From positions 1 through 11,811 of the forward strand of contig DATLFI010000209.1 in NCBI GenBank assembly GCA_035524895.1: a DNA stretch of 11,811 bases, given 5' to 3'. The DNA is from DATLFI01 sp035524895. GTDB taxonomy: Bacteria; Acidobacteriota; Thermoanaerobaculia; Multivoradales; Multivoraceae. Both the position numbers and the translations under genes were made by a program. Positions 6,055-11,811 of this stretch are shown here, piece after piece. How positions within the stretch are numbered: the stretch's first letter is position 1; every line of letters begins with the position of its first letter. Below the pieces are notes generated by a model. It had not been told where the DNA came from. It did not search any database and saw only the letters and a list, made by a program, of their open reading frames with translations.

Positions 6055-6244
6055 CGCGATCGGCCGCGCCGGCCAGATCGAGGCGGCGAAGGCGGCGAGG
6101 AGCAGCGCCAGGACCGCCACCGAGGCCTCGACCGATCCGGGCCGGAAGGCGCGCCCGAGGTCTGATCTTTCTTTCGCATTCCAGAAGAAATACGGCGAGC
6201 GCGGACCCAGGCTGCAGCCCCGACCCGCTGCGAAGGCGGCGCGG
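6055..6244. other. Convergent spacer with an AT-rich inverted repeat and an unassigned coding-like frame
   Basis: This 190-base gap separates the converging stops of the thioesterase and VWFA-related genes. TTTCTT (6168-6173) and AAGAAA (6185-6190) form a 6-bp AT-rich inverted repeat with an 11-base loop. It lacks the GC stem and T-tract of a standard terminator. On the minus strand one frame reads smoothly through RSPYFFWNAKERSDLGRAF and a hydrophobic segment VAVLALLLAAFAASIW, with high third-position GC. It has no ATG and runs on antisense to the thioesterase gene. I do not call it a gene. Confidence 0.3.
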
Positions 6245-8035
6245 CTACGGGCGCGGGGGAACCGGTGGAACCTCCACCGCCAACCGCACCAGCGAGATAC
6301 GTTGCGACACGTCGTCGCGGGCGCCGATCGCGAGGATCCAATCGCCGGCGGCGAGCGTCATCTCCACCGTGACCCTGAAGCGGCCGTCCACCGGGGCCAG
6401 CCCCTGGGCGCCGACCTCGAGGGTCTCCTGGCGGATCGCGGTGCGCTCACCGTCGGCGCGCTGCCCTGCGAGCCAGAGCCGCAGCCGCCCGCTCGCCGCC
6501 GTCGCGCGTGCGACGGCGCTCGCGGACGCCTCGAGCAGGGAGAGGCTCTCCGGCGGCAGCTCGACGCGCACCGGGACGCGGAAGGACCGGGCGTCGCCCG
6601 CGGTGGCCTCGACCGTACCGATCGAGGCGCTCAACCGCAGCGGGTTCTCTCGGGGCTCGAAGTAGAGCGCCGAGACCAGCTGGTCTGCGAGCCGCTGCTC
6701 GAGCGTTCGGTCGAGGTAGCTGCGCCTATAGCGGACGGTGCGCCCCTTCGGCGAGACCAGCTCGAGGCGCAGGGCGTGCACGTGCCCGGTCGCCGGGTGC
6801 GCGGGCTCGAAGCCCATTACATAGCTGCCCTCGAGCTCGACCGCGACGTCGAGGTCGACGAGCGGTCGGTTGCTGTTGAAGATCGCGGTGCCGCCGGTCT
6901 CCTGCGCGAGCAGGTGCAGCCCGCTCTGGCGGTTGACGCGGACCAGCTCGTCGAAGCGGAGCGAGGGCCGCAGACTCGAGGTCGCGAAATCGACCGAGGC
7001 AGCGCTCGCTCCGCCGAGACCGATCGCGTCGATCGGGAACAGGCGTACCCCGCGCGCGTTCGCCCACGCCGCGAGCTGGTGGAGCAGCGAGGAGGCATCG
7101 TACTGCAGCATTTCCTGGGTGAGCTCCCGTTCGCCGTCGGGGCGTGGGGAGGCGCAGATCTCTCCGACGAAGAAGAGCGCCTCGATCCCGGGCCGGTGCG
7201 GCAGGCTCTCGCTCGGGTAGACCAGCCACGAATCGCCGTCGAGCCCCGACATCGTCGCGATCACCTCGGCCACGCGAGCCACCGCCAGCTCCACCCTCGC
7301 CTCCTCGGCCGCCGCGTGCGTGCGCGCTTGGGCGAGCAGCTCGTGCCAGTTGTCCTGGCAGGGCGAGCAGCGGGGCATGAGCTCGCAGGCTTCGTAGCTC
7401 GCGGTCACCGCGGCGAGGGTGCGGCGCAGCTCGTTGGACCGCGCGATCGCCTGCCCCATCGGCCCTGCCGCGGTGATACTGGCCAAGGCCGCGCCGTCGA
7501 GCTCGGCGTTCGGTTCCGCGATCTCCAGGAGCTGCAGCCGATCGCGATAGCTGGCGATCACGAATCGCGCATCTGTTGCGAGCCGGGCGGCGAGCTCGCC
7601 TACGCCGTCGAGCGCGCGCCTGCGGCCCGCGGCGCCGAGCATGCGGTCGTCGAGCAGCAGCGCCACGGTGCGCCGAGGCCCTGGTTCCGTTGGTGTCTGC
7701 TCGTCGGTGCCGCCGGCGCTGCTGTCGATCGCAGTCTCGCCGGGGCTGGTGGCACGCGAGCGGGGGGCGGAAAAGTAGCGGATCTCGACCGGCTTGCCGT
7801 CTTCCTCGAGCACGAAGTCCGAGACCGTGAGATCGGGCACCGGTCGCCCGCGCCGGTCCACGACCACGGCCGCGACCTCGACGACCCGAACCTCCACGGT
7901 GTCCTCGAGCGCTGGCCGCTGAGGATCGGGGTCCTGCGCCTCGCCAGGGCGTATGGCTGCGGAGACAAGGGTCAGCGCGGCAACCAGGGCCGGGAGCCGG
8001 GTCGGGCGCGTCGCCCCTCGTACCGTCTCGGGCAT
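6245..8035 (-). CDS. Secreted VWFA-related domain protein, acidobacterial type
   Basis: This 596-residue protein begins with a signal peptide (about residues 1-34, basic start, hydrophobic LPALVAALTLVSAAI, likely cut after GEAQ). It then shows the opening of the Acidobacteria-type VWFA-related family (TIGR03436-like), VEVRVVEVAAVVVDRRGRPV...DLTVSDFVLEEDGKPVEIRYF (48-88). The von Willebrand A-like fold follows to about residue 440 and ends TGGTAIFNSN...SYVMGFEPAH. A C-terminal beta-rich part of about 150 residues completes it. The metal-site motif DxSxS is replaced by LLLDDRMLGAA (127-136), so ordinary MIDAS metal binding is doubtful. A cysteine cluster CELMPRCSPC (217-226) lies in an insert. 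The ATG at 8033-8035 is preferred because it puts the signal peptide near the N-terminus; a GTG at 8081-8083 would add 16 residues. Its function is unknown. It lies 91 bases after the adenosine deaminase gene. Confidence 0.8.
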   Translation of the reverse strand: MPETVRGATRPTRLPALVAALTLVSAAIRPGEAQDPDPQRPALEDTVEVRVVEVAAVVVDRRGRPVPDLTVSDFVLEEDGKPVEIRYFSAPRSRATSPGETAIDSSAGGTDEQTPTEPGPRRTVALLLDDRMLGAAGRRRALDGVGELAARLATDARFVIASYRDRLQLLEIAEPNAELDGAALASITAAGPMGQAIARSNELRRTLAAVTASYEACELMPRCSPCQDNWHELLAQARTHAAAEEARVELAVARVAEVIATMSGLDGDSWLVYPSESLPHRPGIEALFFVGEICASPRPDGERELTQEMLQYDASSLLHQLAAWANARGVRLFPIDAIGLGGASAASVDFATSSLRPSLRFDELVRVNRQSGLHLLAQETGGTAIFNSNRPLVDLDVAVELEGSYVMGFEPAHPATGHVHALRLELVSPKGRTVRYRRSYLDRTLEQRLADQLVSALYFEPRENPLRLSASIGTVEATAGDARSFRVPVRVELPPESLSLLEASASAVARATAASGRLRLWLAGQRADGERTAIRQETLEVGAQGLAPVDGRFRVTVEMTLAAGDWILAIGARDDVSQRISLVRLAVEVPPVPPRP

Positions 8036-8126
8036 CCGTGGAGCGTACCCGCTGCCGGACCGGCGCGCCCAAGGCCGCTTCACCCTCAGCTACTGCCGGA
8101 GCCGCCGCTGACCGCCCACTCCACGG

Positions 8127-9344
8127 CTACTCCTCGTCGCTCAGCCCCGTCTCCTCGAGCACCCGGTCGTAGTAGTCGATGATGTGGCGCACGTACTTGC
8201 GCTTCTCGAGGTAGCTGCCGGGGAAGAAGCTGCGCTTGAAGCCGTAGATGAAGATGTGGCGGAGGTCCCGCTGCTCGAGCTCGAAGTGCTCGACCACCTG
8301 CAGGATCTCGTCGGTCACCGTAGTGCGCGACATCAGCCGGTTGTCGGTGCACAGCGCGACCGACAGGCGGTCGCGCACCATATGGCCGAATGGATGGTCG
8401 GCGACGCGCTGCAGCTCGGGCATGGTCTGGATGTTCGATGTGATGCAGACCTCGAGCGTGATGCGCCGGTCGGAGATGTACTCGACGAGCTGGCGGACGT
8501 AGCGCTCGGGGTCGTGCGCTCGGACCTGGTCGACGGCGTACAGATGGGTGCCGTGGCCGATGCGGTCGGCGTGGAGCAGCGTGATCGCCTGGAAGATGCT
8601 CTCGGGGCCGTAGGCCTCGCCGGCGTGCACGGTCTTCTTGAGGAAGTTCTCGTGCGCGTACTGGTACGCCTGCACGTGATCCGAGGCAGGGTGGCCGGCC
8701 TCGGCGCCCGCGAGGTCGAAGCCGACCACCGGCACGCCGAGCCGGTCACGCGCCTCGACCACCGAGCGCGCGAGCGACAGCGACGCGATGCCGTAGACCT
8801 TGCGCACCGGCCAGTGGTCGAGCACCGACACCAGGTTGCGGTAGTACGGCGCGAAGCCGGCGGTGAACATGCGCATGGCGCAGGCGATGATCCCGTAGCG
8901 AAACGGCGGCTCGCCGCGCTCCCGCACCGCCGCCGAGAGCTCGTGCTCGCGCCGCGCGCGGTCGAGCCCGGCGTAGCACGCCGAAAGTACGTCGCCGACG
9001 CCGAAGCCCGGCCGCACGTGGAGCTGCGGCGCGAAGCGCACCTCGACGTAGCGCACGCCCTCCTCGAGGCAGTCCTGCGCCAGCTCGTACGCTGCCCGCT
9101 CGATCGCCTCGGCGTCGCACAGCACCGCCGAGGTGTACGCGAAGCCGTGCAGGTAGTCGGGGAGGTCCTTGTACCGCTCCTTGAACACCAGCTCGCGCAG
9201 GCCGTCGGGCCGATACGAAGGCAGCTCGATCTTGCGCTCGCGCGCCAGCTCGATGAGCGTGTCGAGCCGCAGCGAGCCGTCGAGGTGGACGTGGAGGTCG
9301 GTCTTCGGAAGGCGCCGGATGAGATCGCGCGAGAACACCGTCAT
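8127..9344 (-). CDS. add: Adenosine deaminase
   Basis: This cytoplasmic zinc hydrolase converts adenosine (and probably deoxyadenosine) to inosine in purine salvage. The 405-residue protein carries the family motifs in order: TDLHVHLDGS with zinc ligands H18 and H20, LAGAE (211-215), VHAGEAYGP with H240 and catalytic E243, RIGHGTH with H264, EVCITSN (298-304) and CTDN with zinc ligand D334. In the mouse enzyme the last motif is TDD; here the second Asp is N335, in a TDNRLMS context that I recall from some actinobacterial adenosine deaminases, so activity is probably kept. It is somewhat longer than the usual 330-350 residues. An extra stretch (about 136-152) and a longer C-terminus account for much of this. 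The ATG at 9342-9344 has only a weak, close AAGGG upstream. Tandem repeats lie in its upstream region. Confidence 0.9.
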   Translation of the reverse strand: MTVFSRDLIRRLPKTDLHVHLDGSLRLDTLIELARERKIELPSYRPDGLRELVFKERYKDLPDYLHGFAYTSAVLCDAEAIERAAYELAQDCLEEGVRYVEVRFAPQLHVRPGFGVGDVLSACYAGLDRARREHELSAAVRERGEPPFRYGIIACAMRMFTAGFAPYYRNLVSVLDHWPVRKVYGIASLSLARSVVEARDRLGVPVVGFDLAGAEAGHPASDHVQAYQYAHENFLKKTVHAGEAYGPESIFQAITLLHADRIGHGTHLYAVDQVRAHDPERYVRQLVEYISDRRITLEVCITSNIQTMPELQRVADHPFGHMVRDRLSVALCTDNRLMSRTTVTDEILQVVEHFELEQRDLRHIFIYGFKRSFFPGSYLEKRKYVRHIIDYYDRVLEETGLSDEE

Positions 9345-9397
9345 GACCCTTGGACTCGAAACGCTGTCAGCCTATCCGATGCAGTTCGTGCGGACCT

Positions 9398-9421
9398 CCT
9401 CGTGAGTCCCCTCGTGAGGGT
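9398..9421. repeat. Two tandem 12-bp repeats upstream of the adenosine deaminase gene
   Basis: CCTCGTGAGTCC (9398-9409) is followed by CCTCGTGAGGGT (9410-9421). The junction forms a near-palindrome CCCTCGTGAGGG (9409-9420) with symmetric arms CCCTC and GAGGG. It sits 54-77 bases upstream of the adenosine deaminase start, where an operator could lie. Confidence 0.6.
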
Positions 9422-9423
9422 TG

Positions 9424-9482
9424 GTCGAGGTCGTCACTGCGTGACCGAGATCCTCACTGCGTGCCGAGATTCTCACTGCGTG
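9424..9482. repeat. Three tandem 19-20 bp repeats between the glycosidase and adenosine deaminase genes
   Basis: On the minus strand three contiguous units read CACGCAGTGAGAATCTCGG (9482-9464), CACGCAGTGAGGATCTCGGT (9463-9444) and CACGCAGTGACGACCTCGAC (9443-9424). The core CACGCAGTGA is identical in all three. It contains the imperfect dyad TCAC-N3-GTGA where T precedes the unit. The first unit begins in the last codons of the glycosidase gene and supplies its stop codon; the other two lie in the spacer. There are no unique spacers, so this is not a CRISPR array. The spacing is close to two helical turns, which would suit stacked protein-binding sites. Confidence 0.8.
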
Positions 9483-11811
9483 ATCGGGATCGGCGAGGAT
9501 GGCCCGGGCTCACGGGGCTGCCAGAACAGTGCAACCTCGCCCTCCACGACCTCCTCGGCGAAAGGCCCAGCTGGGCTGATCTCGGCGGCGGCGTGGAACT
9601 TGGTGCCGATCGAGGGCAGGCGGTGCAACACGGCGAGAGTGTCGGCGGCATCGAGGACGCTCGTCAGCTCCGCGACGGCGCCGCGTGAGCCTTCAGGGAA
9701 GATTGGGGTCGACAGCCAGACGAACGGAGCCCCGGGCGGTGCCTGGCCGGGCGGGGCACGGAGATCCTCGCCTTCCTGTGGTCGAAGCCTCGGGACCACG
9801 ATCAGTCTTCCGGTCTCCAGCTCGATGCTCAGCCAACGCACACCGGAGCGTGCTCCTTCGAGCTCGTTGGAGACCCACGACAGCGGTTCGTCCTGGCCTG
9901 CTTCGAGACTCCACCGGCCGAGGGTCACACCCTCGAGTCGGTTGCCCCAGGCGCGGAAGGGTCCGCCGCCGGTCCAGTCGAGGCGACGCAGTTCCTTTCG
10001 CGCCAGCCCGGTGAAGGCGATGCCGCTCGCGGCTGCAGGACCGGAGCTCTCGAGGCGATAGCGCAGGTGCAGCCACCCGCTGGCGTCGACTCGCCAGCTC
10101 GCCTCGCGAAGCGCTCCGATCGCTGTCCAGGCTACGTCGAGCACGTCGCCGCTGGCGGTGCGTCGAGCCGCGACGCGAGATGCCGCTGAATTCTCGTCGT
10201 CCAGGGCAACGACGCCATGGAGCGGCAGCACGATGCCGTCGCGCTCCAGAGACGAGAGCGTGCCGCGCGCGGCGTCGAAGCGGGCGGCGGTGCCGCCGGC
10301 GCGCACCTCCAAGAAACCGTCGCGTGGTGTGATGGCCGAATCCTCTGGATCCTCTGAATCGCCAGCACTCGCCGGCCAGGGATCGGGCCCCTGCGGTGGA
10401 TCGGATCCCAGCGGCAGCGCCCAGCGCGCGATCTCGCGCCCTCCGCGCGCGGCGTCTTCTGTGACGTGGATCTCGAGCACGTCGAGCGCCAGCGTGTCGT
10501 CGGCTCGAGCGGTCGCAGGCGGGCTCGTGGCGTTCGCCTCGACCGCGAGCCACGCGCGCTCTCCCGGGCGGGAGGGCGGACCTTCGATCACCCCGCTCGC
10601 GAGCACCCGCGGCGACGGTTCCTCGACGGCGAGCGGGCCTGGGATCCTCGAGTGCCGCCAGGTGAACGTGAAGGCGTCCAGGTCGAGGGTCTCGGTGCGA
10701 TTCTCGATGTGGAGGAGAACGGCGGGCCGCCGCGACTCCGTGGCGGAAGAGTGAGCGAGCATTTCGCGGCCACTGCCAGGCCGGGGTGCAGCGGCAGGAG
10801 AGGGGCGAGACTCGCCTGCCATGGGATGTGCATGATGGTGCCCCGCCGCGTCGGAGATCGGCGCACCTTCCTCCGTCACGACCGCCAGGAGTCGCACCGG
10901 CGCAAAGATCTCTCGCACTGCCGCGGAGCTGCCGGTCTCCTCGCGCCACGGCCCGAGGATGCCGTCGGGGGCGAAGTTGCCGTGGTGGTCGAGCGCGCCG
11001 TCGCGGTCGGTGCGCGCGATGGCCTCGTCGGTGAACGACCACAGGAAGCCGCCGGCGCCTCGGCGCGAGGTGCGCATCGCTTCCCAGTAGGCGCCGAGCC
11101 CGGCACCGCCGCCGCCGTCGTAGAGACCGTGGAGCCATTCGGTCGGGAGCACCAGCGAGCGCGTGCCGCCCGGGGCAGGCTCGGCGAGACGCGCCCGGAG
11201 ATCCTCGAACGTCGGGTAGTGCTTGGTGTCGAAGCCGCCGAAGTCCTCGTCTGGATGGAGCACCGGCCGGCCTTGCGGGTCCTGGTCGGCGAAGCGCGCG
11301 TCGAGCCGCCGATTCCAGCCACCCTCGTTGCCGTTCGCCCAGAGGATCACGGAGGGGTGATTGCGGTCACGGCGCAGCATCGCGCGCAGGATCGAAGCAC
11401 CGACCACAGCGTCGTAGGCGTCGTGCCAGCCCGGCAGCTCGTCGATGACGTAGATCCCCAGCTCGTCGCAGGCGTCCAGGAAGTCGCGATCCGGCGGGTA
11501 GTGCGACGTCCGCACGGCGTTGAGGTTGAGCGACTTCAGCTTCTCGACGTCGGCGAGGTTGCGCGCCGGGGAGCCGGCGCGGCCGGTGTCGGGCCAGAAC
11601 GAGTGACGGTTCACGCCGCGCAGTAGCACCCGGCGGCCGTTGACGTAGACACCGGGGGGCGATTCCTGGTCGACGGGTCCACGTCCTTCGAGGCGCACCT
11701 CGATGGTGCGGAAGCCGAAGCGCTGGTGCAAACGGTGGAGCGGTGCTCCCGTCCCGTCCTCGAGGGTTGCTTCGAGCACGTACAGGTTTGGCGTCTCGGC
11801 GCTCCACGGGC
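9473..11811 (-). CDS. Glycoside hydrolase family 2, beta-galactosidase-like, 5' end missing
   Basis: The gene continues past the right edge, so its N-terminal sugar-binding domain is not seen; 778 residues are visible, starting PWSAETPNLYVLEA in the immunoglobulin-like second domain. The TIM barrel opens with VYVNGRRVLLRGVNRHSFWP (11648-11589). NAVRTSHYPPDRDFLDACDE follows. The acid/base Glu is in LWANGNEGGW (codon 11324-11326) and the likely nucleophile Glu is in LPTEWLHG (codon 11138-11140). GGFLWSFTDEA follows. The C-terminal half resembles LacZ domains 4 and 5, with FLEVRAGGTAARFDAARGTL starting the small-chain-like domain and GPFRAWGNRLEGVTLGRW matching the conserved GP-x-E-x-Y-x-D-R region only loosely. 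A His/Pro/Ser-rich stretch near 10735-10845 looks like a disordered insert. It should hydrolyse a beta-glycoside; galactose specificity is not proven. Confidence 0.88.
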   Translation of the reverse strand, partial: PWSAETPNLYVLEATLEDGTGAPLHRLHQRFGFRTIEVRLEGRGPVDQESPPGVYVNGRRVLLRGVNRHSFWPDTGRAGSPARNLADVEKLKSLNLNAVRTSHYPPDRDFLDACDELGIYVIDELPGWHDAYDAVVGASILRAMLRRDRNHPSVILWANGNEGGWNRRLDARFADQDPQGRPVLHPDEDFGGFDTKHYPTFEDLRARLAEPAPGGTRSLVLPTEWLHGLYDGGGGAGLGAYWEAMRTSRRGAGGFLWSFTDEAIARTDRDGALDHHGNFAPDGILGPWREETGSSAAVREIFAPVRLLAVVTEEGAPISDAAGHHHAHPMAGESRPSPAAAPRPGSGREMLAHSSATESRRPAVLLHIENRTETLDLDAFTFTWRHSRIPGPLAVEEPSPRVLASGVIEGPPSRPGERAWLAVEANATSPPATARADDTLALDVLEIHVTEDAARGGREIARWALPLGSDPPQGPDPWPASAGDSEDPEDSAITPRDGFLEVRAGGTAARFDAARGTLSSLERDGIVLPLHGVVALDDENSAASRVAARRTASGDVLDVAWTAIGALREASWRVDASGWLHLRYRLESSGPAAASGIAFTGLARKELRRLDWTGGGPFRAWGNRLEGVTLGRWSLEAGQDEPLSWVSNELEGARSGVRWLSIELETGRLIVVPRLRPQEGEDLRAPPGQAPPGAPFVWLSTPIFPEGSRGAVAELTSVLDAADTLAVLHRLPSIGTKFHAAAEISPAGPFAEEVVEGEVALFWQPREPGPSSPIPITQ

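Noticed and set aside
6168..6190. Bidirectional terminator between the convergent thioesterase and VWFA-related genes
   Set aside because: The inverted repeat TTTCTT/AAGAAA is AT-only and weak, without a GC stem; it is mentioned in the spacer entry but not called as a terminator.
6302..8182. A 626-codon plus-strand frame antisense to the VWFA-related gene
   Set aside because: The sense strand encodes a signal peptide and known family motifs; the antisense product is charged, low in hydrophobic core patterns and unlike any family.
9424..9492. CRISPR array
   Set aside because: The three repeats abut directly at 19-20 base spacing, with no unique spacers and no cas genes nearby.
8184..10061. 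A 625-codon plus-strand frame antisense to the adenosine deaminase and glycosidase genes
   Set aside because: It spans two well-supported genes and an intergenic repeat region; its composition is typical of an antisense shadow.

Overview
The window is GC-rich and read almost entirely by protein-coding genes on both strands. A secreted protein of the Acidobacteria-type VWFA-related family, a C-terminal scrap resembling a TonB-dependent receptor, and a CTERM-like sorting tail suggest a Gram-negative bacterium of the Acidobacteriota, possibly Thermoanaerobaculia-like. That is an inference from family content; no rRNA or tRNA is present to confirm it.

Left block (1-1910, minus strand): a glutamate dehydrogenase gene is followed after 20 bases by a stand-alone cyclic-nucleotide-binding protein. 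A third gene, cut by the left edge, begins a few bases later in the same reading frame. The three look like one operon with a possible promoter near 1956-1961.

Middle-left block (1911-5073, plus strand): an intergenic stretch carries a short, frameshifted remnant of an outer-membrane-receptor C-terminus (about 2121-2278). Next come a DUF937 protein with a glycine-rich linker and, 8 bases later, a large polytopic membrane protein. A ribosome binding site overlapping the first gene's stop codon suggests these two are translationally coupled.

Middle block (5061-6244): a tiny single-span membrane protein gene (minus) converges on and overlaps the end of the membrane protein gene. Behind it lies a broken IPTL-CTERM-like tail (minus). 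A hotdog-fold acyl-CoA thioesterase gene (plus) follows, then a 190-base convergent spacer with a coding-like minus-strand frame that has no good start.

Right block (6245-11811, minus strand): a 5'-truncated GH2 beta-galactosidase-type glycosidase, an adenosine deaminase and a secreted VWFA-related protein lie head to tail. Sugar and nucleoside breakdown genes are adjacent, but nothing shows that they form one pathway. Between the glycosidase and the deaminase are three 19-20 bp tandem repeats plus a 12-bp tandem repeat, which is the clearest non-coding structure in the window.

I found no CRISPR array, insertion sequence, prophage, defence system or RNA gene. Most genes are ordinary metabolic or envelope genes. 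The points most worth a second look are the repeat cluster, the GDH/cyclic-nucleotide-binding pairing, the two gene remnants and the unexplained frame at 6055-6244.
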